From the IMG/VR virus record IMGVR_UViG_3300043449_000676, positions 1 to 20,141 of that record: 20,141 bases of DNA; one strand, given 5' to 3'. Below the pieces are notes generated by a model. That model was given only the letters and a program-made list of their open reading frames with translations, was not told the DNA's origin and ran no database searches. This document shows, piece by piece, positions 1 to 8,650 of the stretch. The translations under genes were made by a program, and so were the position numbers. The DNA comes from a virus. Position 1 is the first letter of the stretch. Each line of letters opens with the position of its first letter.

Positions 1-1746
1 ACTCATGGAACGATAAATATTTCCACCGTTTGTCGCTGAATTGGCAATAACTTTGCCACCAGCAACCGACCAACCACCATCTAGCGACCAACCAGTGGCG
101 GAATCAAAACCACCATCAGTTGCAGATTCGACCACGCTAACAATGGAATCTGAATTTCTAGCTTGAAATTCACTATCCCGAGCGCCCAACCACTTACCCG
201 TCAAAGCCTCGTTGTACCAACTGGTGTGCTGGCAACGCTCAGTCCATGCACCACCGTCAGAATCTTTGCTGGTGTCGTACAGGAACATTGCAGTCACAGC
301 GTTAGGGCTACGATGCAATGCTGCTGAGTTAACGCCTGAAAGGTCTTGCTGGACCACGCTGGCAGCACTGGCGGCAAAGCCTTGAGCCACCGAAGCAGCG
401 GCTTGTGCGTTGATCAGGGCGGCTTGCTGAGCAGCAGCCGTGCCGTAAATCGCTAGTGCATTTGCAGCTGAACCACTGGCATTGCCTGCGCTGGTGTTGG
501 CGGCGGCAGCAGAAGAGGTTGCGGATGTTGCGGCGTTCTGAGCAGCGGTGACCGAGGCTTGTTGGGCAGTAACTGAGCCATACACTGACAACGCGGCGTT
601 GGCGTTGGCAATCGCAATACCGGCTTGAGTCGTAGCAACTCCGGCTTGGGTGGTGGCAATACCTGCTTGAGTCGTAGCAACGCCTGCTTGTGTGGTTGAC
701 GTATTCGCCGAGGCCGAAGCGTTGCTTGCGTACGTAGAGGCCTCGCTGGCCTTGGACGTAGCCGTGGTGGCAGCGGTTGTGGCCAGACCTGCTTGAGTCG
801 TTGCAGTGCTTGCCTGTGTGGTGGCTGTCAAGGCTGAAGACGAAGCGCCGCTTGCGCTCGTAGCCGCTGCGGTAGCAGAACCAGCCGCCGCCGTAGCAGA
901 ACTTGCCGCTGCGCTTGCCGACGAAATTGCTTGGTTTTTGGCGGCGGTTGTTGCGTCAACACTCAAACCAGCAGCAAAAGCCGAGTTGTTTGCGTTGGCG
1001 GCGGATGTCGCAGCTTCGGATGCCTTGGTGGTAGCGATACCGGCTTGAGTTGTCGCAACGCCTGCTTGTGTTGTCGCTGTAGACGCAGACGTAGCAGCCT
1101 CGGATGCCTTGGTGGTAGCAATGCCTGCCTGAGTTGTTGCTGTATTTGCTTGGGTCGTTGCGGTACTTGCTTGAGCTGCTGCAGTACCTGCTTGGGTAGT
1201 GGCAATACCAGCTTGTGTTGTAGCCGTGCCAGCTTGGGTCGTAGCAATACCTGCTTGGGTAGTTGCAGTGCTGGCGGAACCCGCAGCGGCAGTGGCCGAG
1301 GTGGCAGCAGCCGTAGCAGAAGTCGCAGCGTTGGTGGCAGATGCAGCAGCAGCGGCGGCCTGAGCAGTCACAGGGGCCAGAGCAGCTTGAGCAGCGACAA
1401 GGGCTTGCTGAGAAGCGTCAACCGTAGGGTATGGGGCTGCTACGATGATCTGGTGCAGGTTACAGGCGCTGTTGGGCACAACCGCAGTGGTGTCTAAGTA
1501 CTTCTGGCCGGTGTCTGGGTTGACCGCTGTGATGCGATACGCCGATCCGGCAACACCCAAAGCGTTGGGCCAGAGTTGCAGAACGCAAACTCCATTGGCA
1601 TCGGCCACACCAACTACTTGCTCAGGAACAACGAAGCCGTTGTAAATCTCAGTGCTGTTAAGACGAGCACGGAAAGTACCGCCAGCGACAGCGTTGCCGT
1701 TTTGGTCGTAAGCTGTGCAGGTGACTGCTACGGTTGGAATGCTCAT
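1..1746 (-). CDS. Alanine/threonine-rich repeat tail fibre-like protein (partial, C-terminus off window)
   Basis: The frame is open without a stop from an ATG at 1746 to the window edge (582 codons), so the C-terminus is missing. Residues 1-105 form a beta-rich N-terminal domain with the look of a virion-attachment domain. Residues about 110-450 are almost entirely Ala, Thr, Ser and Gln, with about 14 TTQA heptads ([21 protein letters not shown]) typical of fibrous trimeric phage tail fibres. From about residue 475 it becomes ordinary globular sequence with [19 protein letters not shown] and [20 protein letters not shown], a segment I recall from phage structural proteins ahead of receptor-binding or lectin-like domains (memory, not a search). 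A GAGG ribosome site lies 6 nt before the ATG. It is last in the minus-strand structural set, as expected for a fibre. Tail fibre is inferred from architecture and position; a different fibrous virion protein is possible. Confidence 0.75.
   Translation of the reverse strand, partial: MSIPTVAVTCTAYDQNGNAVAGGTFRARLNSTEIYNGFVVPEQVVGVADANGVCVLQLWPNALGVAGSAYRITAVNPDTGQKYLDTTAVVPNSACNLHQIIVAAPYPTVDASQQALVAAQAALAPVTAQAAAAAASATNAATSATAAATSATAAAGSASTATTQAGIATTQAGTATTQAGIATTQAGTAAAQASTATTQANTATTQAGIATTKASEAATSASTATTQAGVATTQAGIATTKASEAATSAANANNSAFAAGLSVDATTAAKNQAISSASAAASSATAAAGSATAAATSASGASSSALTATTQASTATTQAGLATTAATTATSKASEASTYASNASASANTSTTQAGVATTQAGIATTQAGVATTQAGIAIANANAALSVYGSVTAQQASVTAAQNAATSATSSAAAANTSAGNASGSAANALAIYGTAAAQQAALINAQAAASVAQGFAASAASVVQQDLSGVNSAALHRSPNAVTAMFLYDTSKDSDGGAWTERCQHTSWYNEALTGKWLGARDSEFQARNSDSIVSVVESATDGGFDSATGWSLDGGWSVAGGKVIANSATNGGNIYRSMS
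612..1266 (-). repeat. Degenerate 21-bp (heptad) repeats within the fibre gene
   Basis: The coding strand repeats a seven-codon unit, Ala-Thr-Thr-Gln-Ala-Gly-(Ile/Val/Thr), in runs at about 1266-1100, 1070-1020 and 690-612, separated by Ala/Ser-rich spacers. Codon third positions vary between copies (Thr as ACA, ACC, ACG or ACT; Gly as GGT, GGC or GGA), so the repetition is kept at protein level and is not a recent DNA duplication. The open readings seen on either strand inside this tract are low-complexity shadows. Confidence 0.85.
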
Positions 1747-1768
1747 TTAACGCCTCACGAAAAATTTA

Positions 1769-2380
1769 TTATGCTGATGGGCGCTGTCGCACCATCATCC
1801 GAACACCACGGAAATCGCGAATTCGGGCATTTGTGATAGCCCGCTCGTACAACCCCTTGTGCATTCCTGCGAGCGCGGTGTCGGACCATTCTTTTCCGGG
1901 GATCATGGCCAGTTGCGCGATGGCACCGCTGACGATGGTATCCGCAAAAGTCTCGTAAATCCAGTCCTCAACGCCAGTCCCAGAGCGGTTTGGTTTGAGG
2001 GCGGCGTACACCTTGAGAACTGTGTTTTTCTCTGGTGTTGGGAAGACGCGGATGCTGTTGTCTGCTTGCACCCAATACTCGCGTGGCTCGCCAGTTTCTG
2101 ACAACTTTTCAGCGCCGATCAAACGTATGTCAGTGCGCGTGAGCGTAGAATCGCCGTACACCACAGAGATGACGTTCTCAACCAATCCAGTGAATGGGTC
2201 GATGTCATAGTCAACTTGGTTGGGAGCCACGTAGATCGCGTCGATTTCCTCACGCCACAGGTAGGTGCGGGCGAAGAAATCCGAGGCCGTAGAGGCCAGA
2301 TACAGCTTCAAGCTGGGGTCTGGACACCCGGGCAAATGCGGGGCCAGCAGCGGTATGAAGTCAGCCCACAGTTTGGCCAT
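1769..2380 (-). CDS. Probable head-tail adaptor / neck protein, 203 aa
   Basis: A 203-residue protein starting MAKLWADFIPLL. The ATG shares one base with the upstream TAA (TAATG), so the two genes are translationally coupled. The N-terminal half is helical with a conserved-looking LxLASTASDFFARTYLWR segment. The middle is beta-rich (VENVISVVYGD, IRVFPTPEKNTVLKVYAALKP), and the C-terminus is helical and basic. This helix-sheet-helix layout beside a second adaptor-like gene is typical of podovirus connector or neck proteins and small tail-tube-like proteins. I do not recognise a named family with certainty. Position between capsid and fibre genes supports a virion joining role, which is an inference. 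No transmembrane segment or enzymatic motif is visible. Confidence 0.6.
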   Translation of the reverse strand: MAKLWADFIPLLAPHLPGCPDPSLKLYLASTASDFFARTYLWREEIDAIYVAPNQVDYDIDPFTGLVENVISVVYGDSTLTRTDIRLIGAEKLSETGEPREYWVQADNSIRVFPTPEKNTVLKVYAALKPNRSGTGVEDWIYETFADTIVSGAIAQLAMIPGKEWSDTALAGMHKGLYERAITNARIRDFRGVRMMVRQRPSA

Positions 2381-3057
2381 TAAGCGGCTCCCGGCTGCGA
2401 CGCAGCGTTAGTCTGAGCGGAGACGCCCAAAGCATTCTGGAAGGCTTGGTAGTGGGCCACGGCGCGTTGCGCGTTGGCTGTGTACTCTGCGTCTTTGCTG
2501 TATGCGCGGTACAGCACGTAGTCCAGCAGTGCGTTGAAGTAGCTGTCGTCGATGCGGATGACGTCCGCAGTGGTTGGATTAATCAGCTGAGCTTCAGTTA
2601 ACGTGTGCGCCAGCGGCACAGACGAGTAGACCACTTCAAGGCGGGCCGCAGTCGAGGCTGGTGGGTACACCAAAAACTCTTTGGGCAGGCGCGGATCGTA
2701 CATGTAGTGCTGAATGTCTACAGTCGGAGTCTCTGCATACCAGTTGCGGCGCTGGTCATCGAGCATCCGGCGGTTGACCAAGCGGACTGCGCCCTTGGCG
2801 GACGTAGTAGCCGTATTTCGCACGACTTCAATGACGCGAAGCGCCGAAGCAAACGTGGTGGTCACGACTTGTCGCGCCCCTGCAGCGCAGGTGAACTCGC
2901 CAGTTGCCGTATTGGCGTCTGGGCGAAGATTGACAGTCTCGCGGTAACTGTCGTTGAGCCATCCTTGTAGCTCCAATACAGGCCACCGTACAGATGTGGT
3001 GTCTTGGAGCAACGTCTGCGCCCGAGAGACGAGGTCTACAACTTTTGCGGTGGCCAT
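2380..3057 (-). CDS. Adaptor-like phage protein (DUF6682-like), 225 aa
   Basis: A 225-residue protein with a GAGG ribosome site 6 nt before the ATG; the site overlaps the TGA of the gene before it. The N-terminus (VSRAQTLLQDTTSVRWP followed by ELQGWLNDSYRETVNLRPDA) is the pattern I associate with the DUF6682 phage family: an N-terminal helix pair with WLNDxxRE and LRPDA, often found near adaptor genes. The middle is beta-rich, and the C-terminal half has DSYFNALLDYVLYRAYSKD, a helical signature common in head-tail adaptor proteins that sense occupancy of a ring. The family name is from memory and should be checked. A virion connector role is inferred from gene order, downstream of the capsid and coupled to the 203-residue gene. 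Confidence 0.6.
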   Translation of the reverse strand: MATAKVVDLVSRAQTLLQDTTSVRWPVLELQGWLNDSYRETVNLRPDANTATGEFTCAAGARQVVTTTFASALRVIEVVRNTATTSAKGAVRLVNRRMLDDQRRNWYAETPTVDIQHYMYDPRLPKEFLVYPPASTAARLEVVYSSVPLAHTLTEAQLINPTTADVIRIDDSYFNALLDYVLYRAYSKDAEYTANAQRAVAHYQAFQNALGVSAQTNAASQPGAA

Positions 3058-3065
3058 GGTCTACC

Positions 3066-3326
3066 TCACAGTTCAGGCTCTACATTAGCCAATTCTACCG
3101 CAACGGGCTCAACAGGTACATCTTTAGGCTTGCGAGTGCGGGTTGCCTTGGCTTCGGCCACGACTTGGTTGGAGTGTTTGTTAGCCAACTCTTGGCCTTC
3201 AGGGGTGTATTCCCACTCGGTGCCGATCATGCGAGCCAAGACGACAATCTTGCCGTCAACCACTACACGGACTTTGTTGTTCAAGGTTTCGCCACCTAGG
3301 CGAACCATAAGGTCGATTACGTTCAT
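3066..3326 (-). CDS. Hypothetical 86-aa virion-module protein
   Basis: An 86-residue reading frame with a clear GGAG site 5 nt before the ATG. Residues 1-35 (MNVIDLMVRLGGE, VRVVVDGKIVVLAR) are likely beta strands. A Lys/Arg-rich stretch (ATRTRKPKD) follows, and the C-terminus is acidic and proline-containing (VEPVAVELANVEPEL). It is the first gene after the terminator that follows the capsid gene, and its stop is 9 nt before the next gene. I do not recognise a family. Small genes in this position often encode decoration or minor head proteins, but nothing in the sequence proves that here. Confidence 0.6.
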   Translation of the reverse strand: MNVIDLMVRLGGETLNNKVRVVVDGKIVVLARMIGTEWEYTPEGQELANKHSNQVVAEAKATRTRKPKDVPVEPVAVELANVEPEL

Positions 3327-3342
3327 TTGTTCTCCAGAATGT

Positions 3343-3369
3343 AAAAGGGGCTCCGAAGAGCCCCTTTAT
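3343..3369 (-). terminator. Rho-independent terminator after the capsid gene
   Basis: On the minus strand a perfect 7-bp stem, GGGGCTC/GAGCCCC, is closed by a TTCG tetraloop and followed by TTTT, with A residues before the stem. It sits 11 nt past the capsid stop codon. The plus-strand reading also ends in a T-rich tail, so it may act in both directions. It probably lowers expression of the adaptor and fibre genes relative to the capsid gene. Confidence 0.85.
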
Positions 3370-3380
3370 TGTGTCACCAA

Positions 3381-4382
3381 TCAGGTGGCGGAGCCAACGA
3401 TGGTAGTGACCAAGGCTTCAGGTTTCACAACCTTGCGGCCATACACAGCCAGACCACGGACGATATCGCCGAAGTCAGTCTGGTTACGCAGTGGCTCGGT
3501 CTTGTTCACGGTCATGGCGAAGGACATTGCTGCCTTTGTACCAGCAACCATCAAGCGACGGGCCTTGGCGTTCGACACGGCACCGCCAGTGGCAGGGTCG
3601 GTCAGGCCAGCAACCAGAGCTTTACCAGCAGCGCCGCGAGGCAGCAAGTTGGACACGTACACAGTGAAACGATCCAACATACCGATCTTGCCGCTACGGA
3701 TGGTCGACTGAGCGTCGCCAGTGAAGTAGGCTTGAGCGATGTTGGATTGCATCAACAGGTGGCGGTCATAGGGGCTGATCACCAACCAGCGACCATCTTC
3801 AGGCACGTTCTGCTCATCCAACACTGTGGACATACGCAGGATAGCCTTCAAGACGTTCTCAGGAGTGGCTTGATCAACAGGAGCAACGTCAGTGCCCAAG
3901 TTGTATGCGGCAGAGATAGCACCAGCGGTAGCGCCTTCGTTGGCAGCGGCAGGGCCTTCAGTGACCATGTTGTTGAAGAACACTTCGTTTTCGATGCTGA
4001 TCTTCAACTGCTTGGCTGCGTCTTCAGTGAACATGTTCATCAAGTTCATGTCGGACTGATAGGCCAGCACGTCGTTGACTTGCACGCCGAAGTACTTGCC
4101 CTTGTTCACTTGCATATCTTGGAAGATAGGAGTGGGGATTTCGTACGACAGGTTCTGGCCAACGGTGTAGTCAGAGATGCTGATGGAGGGAGCCAGACGG
4201 ATACGGATGGTATCGCCTTGGTTCTTCAACTCGCCTTCGTAATCGGTGTTAGCGATTTCCGACAGCATGGTGTTCTGGTAGAACTTGGCCAGCAACTTGC
4301 CCGACCACAGGGTGGGGATGAACGCACCGGAGTACGAGGGGTTGGTGGCGAAGCCACCGGAGACGGGATAAACTGCAGGCAT
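3381..4382 (-). CDS. Major capsid protein (HK97-fold type), 333 aa
   Basis: A 333-residue protein with a strong GGAGG ribosome site before the ATG. It follows the scaffold gene and precedes a strong terminator, the usual setting for the most expressed virion protein. Its sequence suits a podovirus-type coat protein. The N-terminal arm has WSGKLLAKFYQNTML and IANTDYEG, followed by GDTIRIRLAPSISISDY (a beta segment of the E-loop kind). Next come the FQDMQVNKGKYFGVQVNDVL helix region and a P-domain-like WLVISPYDRHLLMQ stretch, and the C-terminus ends VYGRKVVKPEALVTTIVG. The RLMVAGTKAAMSFAMTVNK segment resembles the beta strands that precede the terminal domain in coat proteins. Assignment rests on these patterns, the size and gene order. 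Confidence 0.87.
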   Translation of the reverse strand: MPAVYPVSGGFATNPSYSGAFIPTLWSGKLLAKFYQNTMLSEIANTDYEGELKNQGDTIRIRLAPSISISDYTVGQNLSYEIPTPIFQDMQVNKGKYFGVQVNDVLAYQSDMNLMNMFTEDAAKQLKISIENEVFFNNMVTEGPAAANEGATAGAISAAYNLGTDVAPVDQATPENVLKAILRMSTVLDEQNVPEDGRWLVISPYDRHLLMQSNIAQAYFTGDAQSTIRSGKIGMLDRFTVYVSNLLPRGAAGKALVAGLTDPATGGAVSNAKARRLMVAGTKAAMSFAMTVNKTEPLRNQTDFGDIVRGLAVYGRKVVKPEALVTTIVGSAT

Positions 4383-4432
4383 GGTGGCCTCCTAAATTAA
4401 AAACAGGTTGGGGTAGATACTTTGCCCACGGA

Positions 4433-5377
4433 TTACGCGATTACGCGACCTTCTGTGAACGCTGCATCAATTTCAGCTTCAAGTTTCTTTGCCTCATCGC
4501 TGCGCCCTTTGATACCCAGATCAGTCGCCCTGCGAAACATCTTTTCAATGTCTGCGTTGGTGTAGACCTTACCTTTTTGAGAGGTAGGGGGTGTGCTTGT
4601 GGCACCACGATTCGGCTGAATTTGAAGTTCAAGCTCAGTGGTCTTGTCGGCAGTTGGCTCTACTGACTTGACGCTCTTTTTGAACATCGCCACGTAGTGT
4701 GCTACTCCTTCAGCGTCGCCTCGGTTGAACGCTTGCTGTGCAACAGAAGCTCGGGGGGCTCGGATCAGCGGGTCAACTTCGTTGAGCCATGCGATCCACT
4801 TGGGGTCAGCATTGACTGCTTCAAAGTCCGGCACCATACGGTACAGACGCTGCTCAAAACTTGCTTCGGACACTTGAGTACCGGTACTGGTCAACTGCTC
4901 GCGCAGCTTATCGTTCTCGGCACGCATGGCGTCTAGCTCACCACGAAACTCTGCTGCCACTTCACGGGCAACTTTGCGCTGGACCTCAATAAGGTCCTGA
5001 CCAAATGCTTCAACATCAGCATCAGTCACCAACTTCTCAGCAGCTTTGGGCTTAGCAGGCTCAACTGGCTTGGTCTCGGAGGCTTTGCGGAGGTTATCCA
5101 CTTGGGCCTTGAGATCACGCAGGTCTGCGTGCAAGCGAGGAACTTCGGCGTCGTACATGCCCTTGAGGGTTTTGTATTTCTGCTCCCATTTCTCTTCCGC
5201 TACAACTGGTTCAGTCGGTGTCGGCGTCGGCTCAACAGGCTTTGGCTCTGCAGGCGCGGGCTGTGGGTCTTGGGGAGGCTCTGCTAATTTTGGCTCGGGG
5301 TTCTGAGCGTCGGTCAGCTGCTTTTCCAGTGCTTCCAGTTCACGTAACTGAGCTTCTACTTGTCTTGGCAATGCCAT
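4433..5377 (-). CDS. Scaffold-like head assembly protein, 314 aa
   Basis: A 314-residue, highly charged protein with an AAGGAG ribosome site before the ATG, lying between portal and capsid genes where head scaffolds normally sit. Residues about 1-25 are a helical Glu/Leu segment and 27-60 a Pro/Glu-rich linker (many PAEP, PVEP and PTPTEP units). Residues 62-100 and 125-165 have coiled-coil character (KYKTLKGMYDAEVPRLHADL, ELDAMRAENDKLREQL). The C-terminal part ends in a helix with YTNADIEKMFRRATD and DEAKKLEAEIDAAF, which could be the capsid-binding end. No protease motif is visible. Scaffold is inferred from composition and context. Confidence 0.75.
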   Translation of the reverse strand: MALPRQVEAQLRELEALEKQLTDAQNPEPKLAEPPQDPQPAPAEPKPVEPTPTPTEPVVAEEKWEQKYKTLKGMYDAEVPRLHADLRDLKAQVDNLRKASETKPVEPAKPKAAEKLVTDADVEAFGQDLIEVQRKVAREVAAEFRGELDAMRAENDKLREQLTSTGTQVSEASFEQRLYRMVPDFEAVNADPKWIAWLNEVDPLIRAPRASVAQQAFNRGDAEGVAHYVAMFKKSVKSVEPTADKTTELELQIQPNRGATSTPPTSQKGKVYTNADIEKMFRRATDLGIKGRSDEAKKLEAEIDAAFTEGRVIA

Positions 5378-5465
5378 TCAATTCTCCTTGGGCTCCAACT
5401 CCGTTTCAGGCTCCTACTGCGGTCTGCCGTCTGCGTAATGGTTTGCTCGGATTTACAAAATCGGA

Positions 5466-5708
5466 TCACTTGATCCGGTCAAAGACCTCTGACGATTTTT
5501 CAACCGCTTCGAGGAAATCTGATAAGGCCTGAGCCTGACCTTGGAGGCGGTACAGTCGGTGCGGTTCTTCTGCCTGCATCAAAGAGACTTTGGTCTCCTC
5601 TAGCTTGGTTCGGAACAGCGCCAGTAGCGGCTCGTTTTCTTGCAGCTTGCATCGAATTAACGCTTGCATGTGCTGCCGGTCAGGCTTTTGGCCTACAAAA
5701 ATCTTCAT
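5466..5708 (-). CDS. Small helical protein of the head module, 80 aa
   Basis: An 80-residue protein starting MKIFVGQKPDRQ. Nearly all of it is amphipathic helix: LIRCKLQENEPLLALFRTKLEETK, then RLYRLQGQAQALSDFLEAVEKS. Small helical proteins of this sort recur between portal and scaffold genes in podoviruses, but I know no assigned function. No good ribosome site precedes the ATG. The predicted promoter immediately upstream would place the transcript start within a few bases of it, so it may be read from a leaderless or near-leaderless message. A 7-bp inverted repeat (CGGATCA/TGATCCG) overlaps its stop codon. Confidence 0.65.
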   Translation of the reverse strand: MKIFVGQKPDRQHMQALIRCKLQENEPLLALFRTKLEETKVSLMQAEEPHRLYRLQGQAQALSDFLEAVEKSSEVFDRIK

Positions 5709-5716
5709 GTGTGGAT

Positions 5717-5744
5717 TCTATACAACAATTTCGATAAAAGTCAA
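5717..5744 (-). promoter_or_regulatory. Candidate sigma70 promoter for the capsid genes
   Basis: On the minus strand TTGACT (5744-5739) and TATAGA (5722-5717) are 16 bp apart; an alternative TAGAAT -10 gives an 18-bp spacer. The -35 box overlaps the portal stop codon. Transcription would start near 5709, next to the ATG at 5708. This is a match to the consensus only. Confidence 0.5.
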
Positions 5745-7831
5745 ACCCCGTTGGGGCGCGAAGAGACAAAATTCCCCTCCCGACCGCCAACTTGGCTGCC
5801 ATCCGGCAACATGTTCTTAGGCGCTTGACCTTGAGTAGCCCCGGGCGTGCCGGGTGCACCACCTTGGAGTTCGCCCATGATCACGGCCAACTGCTCTTGG
5901 AGCTGCGCGTTTTGCTGCTGCAACGTCTGCATGGCTGTCAGTGTCGGACGATCCGGCACGATGCGGTTCACGTTGCCGCTCAAGTTGCGAGCTTGCTCGC
6001 GCAGAAGCTCTGCCGCGCCGTCCATACCCACAATCTGCTGGGCCACTGGGCTGTTGAGCACGATCTGCAGGAACTCATTGCGGCGAACTGCCTCGGCTTC
6101 CTTGACCACCAAGCTTGTCGCGCCTTTGGCCACGGCCTTGACGTCGCCGATTAGGTCTGGGTCTTTGCTGTAGCGCAGGTTGTCTTGATACAAACGCTCG
6201 ATGGACGGCACGATCACGTTGCGGTCGATGTTGCTGATGACCTGCTTGATACCCTTACCGGCGTTGGAGATCAGCATCGACAAGCCAGACGACGTACGGC
6301 CAGCGCCACCCGAGGGGTCGCCAGTCATGTAACGCGGGATCATGGTGTCCTCGTCGGCACGGGCTGAGAACTTCTCAAACACCGCCATGAGTTCCTGAGC
6401 GTTGCTGTTTGGCTGGAAGAACTGCAGGGGCTGCGAGCCGTCGTTGAACTCAGAGCTCTGAAACTGCCAGATTTTCCAAGGATACATCTCGGTGATGTCT
6501 TCGCCCGGGGGCAAGCGCGACACGTTGACGCCCACCTGCGGGCCAGAGCTGATGCCCATGTTGTTGGCCAAGCTGCGAGCAGCGGCGTTCACCATGTTCT
6601 GGGAGTCGCGGCACAGATCAGTCACGCCCTTGCCAGCCACCGCGCCGGGGACTCGCTCATAAGACGTCACGTAGTACGGCTTGCGGCCCAGCGGGTCGTA
6701 GTTCAGCACAGCGCGAATCACCGTGGAGCCGACCAGCCACACTTCGCAGGGGTAGTTCAGGTCCGGGTCAGGAATCTCTTTGGCAGACAGTCCCCATGTG
6801 AGCAGCTCGCTGCCTTTGACGCTGTCCCACATCTGCAGTGCGTCGATCAGGTCTGTCGTAAAAATGGTCTGCGTGGTGTCTTTGCCTTCAGCCGTAGCCT
6901 GAGCGCTGTCAGTCCACAGCCACTCGTTGAGATTGCCCAGCTCGAAGTCTTTGAGCACGGCGCGGATCGCGTCGTCGTTGTACCCGGGCACGCCCAGCAG
7001 GGCCTGCAGGTCTTCGCGAGTCATGCGGTGGCGCTCAACGATGAAGCCATCCTGAATATCCGAGGCCCACGGTGCCCAGTACAGCATGAACGGATCAACC
7101 CGTTCCCACTCGTTGCGAATCTCTTCCGAAGGCACCAGCTGGCCGTTCTGCCAAGCCATGGTCTTGCGTTTGCGTTTGACCGGACCCTTGAGCACAGCGT
7201 AGGGGAACGTCACGATGTCGTCCAAGAACGCGTTCAGTGCGTCAGTCCAGTTACCCTCGATGAGCTGGTCCTCCATTTTGAGTTCCATGCGATCAACGCG
7301 CTCGTTGGCTTCCTCGCGCAGACGGCGCATCGCTGCGTCTTTCATCTGAGCTGCGGCTTCGCGCAACTGCGTCGGGTCTGGCATGGCCAAGCCCTGCTCC
7401 ATCATGACCTGCAACTGCTGCTGCATACTGGCCATCAACTCTTGGACCATCTCAGGGGGCAGCGTGGGCTCGGGTGTAGCTTCAAGGCTCCACGGCTTGT
7501 CAGAGCCAACACCTAGCAGGGTATCTCGCAGCCAGCTCGTAGCAGCGCGGCACTTCACTGAGGACAGCTGGATGTAGATTTCCGAGCCGCCTTGGCGCTT
7601 GATGTCCGCCAATTTGTCAGGGTCATACTCACCGTTGCGCTGGCGCAGACACTGCAGCATGCGCTCTTCGATGGTCCGTTTGGCTTCGCGTGAGGATTCC
7701 CAGCGCTTACGTGCGTGCGCAGCCAACCCTTGGATCACAGGTGTAGCCTGCATGTCCGTGTTGCGTTTTTGCGACTCTCGCTCAAGGTCTGAGCTGCGAG
7801 CGACGGGGATAAGTGCGATGCCTGTGGCCAT
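5741..7831 (-). CDS. Portal protein (P22-like), 696 aa
   Basis: A 696-residue protein. The start chosen is the ATG at 7831 (MATGIALIPVARSS), preceded by AAAGG at proper spacing; a TTG start at 7852 would overlap the previous gene and has no better site. Residues about 25-100 contain WESSREAKRTIEERML and RQGGSEIYIQLSSVKCRAATSWLRDTLLG, typical of the wing and clip region of large portals. A long helical segment with VDRMELKMEDQLIEGNW follows. The central part has YVTSYERVPGAVAGKGVTDL and TGDPSGGAGRTSSGLSML, characteristic of portals that hold the stem and crown. The C-terminus is a Gln-rich coiled coil (MQTLQQQNAQLQEQLAVIM) with a Gly/Pro tail that could form a barrel. In the head it forms the dodecameric DNA entry ring and docks the terminase encoded just upstream. 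Confidence 0.87.
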   Translation of the reverse strand: MATGIALIPVARSSDLERESQKRNTDMQATPVIQGLAAHARKRWESSREAKRTIEERMLQCLRQRNGEYDPDKLADIKRQGGSEIYIQLSSVKCRAATSWLRDTLLGVGSDKPWSLEATPEPTLPPEMVQELMASMQQQLQVMMEQGLAMPDPTQLREAAAQMKDAAMRRLREEANERVDRMELKMEDQLIEGNWTDALNAFLDDIVTFPYAVLKGPVKRKRKTMAWQNGQLVPSEEIRNEWERVDPFMLYWAPWASDIQDGFIVERHRMTREDLQALLGVPGYNDDAIRAVLKDFELGNLNEWLWTDSAQATAEGKDTTQTIFTTDLIDALQMWDSVKGSELLTWGLSAKEIPDPDLNYPCEVWLVGSTVIRAVLNYDPLGRKPYYVTSYERVPGAVAGKGVTDLCRDSQNMVNAAARSLANNMGISSGPQVGVNVSRLPPGEDITEMYPWKIWQFQSSEFNDGSQPLQFFQPNSNAQELMAVFEKFSARADEDTMIPRYMTGDPSGGAGRTSSGLSMLISNAGKGIKQVISNIDRNVIVPSIERLYQDNLRYSKDPDLIGDVKAVAKGATSLVVKEAEAVRRNEFLQIVLNSPVAQQIVGMDGAAELLREQARNLSGNVNRIVPDRPTLTAMQTLQQQNAQLQEQLAVIMGELQGGAPGTPGATQGQAPKNMLPDGSQVGGREGNFVSSRPNGV

Positions 7832-7842
7832 AAGTATGCCTT

Positions 7843-8604
7843 TTAAATCCAAGGTGTTCCGGGTGCAGATACTGACGGGCCTTTAATCAAGTAACCCTCC
7901 TGCGAGATGCTAACAGCGCCAGTCCCAGACTGGACCTTGGCCATGAGTTGGATGTCTGTCTTCTCAAGAAATGGACGAGGCATCACGCGCTGCGTATGGT
8001 AGTTGATCGCAAACGGTGCTTGCTGTGTGAGTTGTACAACACCAGCAGGGCTGGCCGTACGGTTCTGGTATGTACAGAAGTCGTTGCCGTTGAGTGAGGT
8101 GTGGATGTCGATGCGGCTTAGAAAGAACGTGTGGCCTGCAGGGACGGTGTAGATCGCGGACTGTGTGCGACCTACTCCTGCGTTAATCTGTGCGTAGGTC
8201 ACTGTACCAGCGATGTTCTTCAGAGTTACAACCCCAGCGGGATTAGTCGCACTGCCGACGGACACAAACATACCGTTAATCCGCAAGTATGAGTTGGCCG
8301 TAGTGACTGGTGTGGTGCCGGTAAGCACCACACTCTCAGAAATCATGTTGTATGTGGCATCTAACCCGTTGATCGTGATGGCCGCTGTGTCGCCGTTGCT
8401 GCTCGACAGATTCATCTGCTGCGCACTAACCGGATATGTATACAAGCCAGCGTTCTCCCACACAGGTACAAACGTAGTAGACACCGCTGGCTGGTAGCCG
8501 TAAATGTTGAGCGTGCTGTGGCCGGGAATTTGCCCCCTAGCCACCTGAAGGTTGAAATCTTCATGCCGCCCCTCAGAGGTGGTTGACGGGTAGAAAAAAG
8601 ACAT
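7843..8604 (-). CDS. Beta-rich virion-like protein of unknown function, 253 aa
   Basis: A 253-residue protein. The ATG at 8604 (MSFFYPSTTSEGRHEDF) has a GGAG site 6 nt upstream, so it is preferred over the TTG at 8616. The N-terminus (EDFNLQVARGQIPGHSTLNIYGYQPAV) leads into a beta-rich protein with many Thr/Val/Gly stretches (SESVVLTGTTPVTTANSYLRINGMFV, RTQSAIYTVPAGHTFFLSRIDIHTS). This kind of all-beta module is common in neck, spike and decoration proteins of aquatic phages. It has no signal peptide or catalytic motif. Its place between terminase and portal suggests a structural or connector role. Its function is unknown to me. Confidence 0.65.
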   Translation of the reverse strand: MSFFYPSTTSEGRHEDFNLQVARGQIPGHSTLNIYGYQPAVSTTFVPVWENAGLYTYPVSAQQMNLSSSNGDTAAITINGLDATYNMISESVVLTGTTPVTTANSYLRINGMFVSVGSATNPAGVVTLKNIAGTVTYAQINAGVGRTQSAIYTVPAGHTFFLSRIDIHTSLNGNDFCTYQNRTASPAGVVQLTQQAPFAINYHTQRVMPRPFLEKTDIQLMAKVQSGTGAVSISQEGYLIKGPSVSAPGTPWI

Positions 8605-8650
8605 AACTGTCTCCAAGAGTTACCCGATTGTACGCTGCCATGTCAAGGGG

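Noticed and set aside
612-1266. Diversity-generating retroelement target in the fibre gene
   Set aside because: No reverse transcriptase, template repeat or adenine-biased variation is visible, and the C-terminal region is outside the window.
806-1497. Plus-strand and other minus-strand frames inside the fibre repeat
   Set aside because: They are low-complexity shadows (Cys/Gly/Ser-rich or Leu/Pro/Gln-rich) of the 21-bp repeat and have no ribosome sites or neighbours.
3369-4400. A long open frame (343 codons) on the plus strand opposite the capsid gene
   Set aside because: It is antisense to a well-supported capsid gene with its own ribosome site and terminator; composition is His/Val-rich, as expected from the complementary strand of a codon-biased gene.
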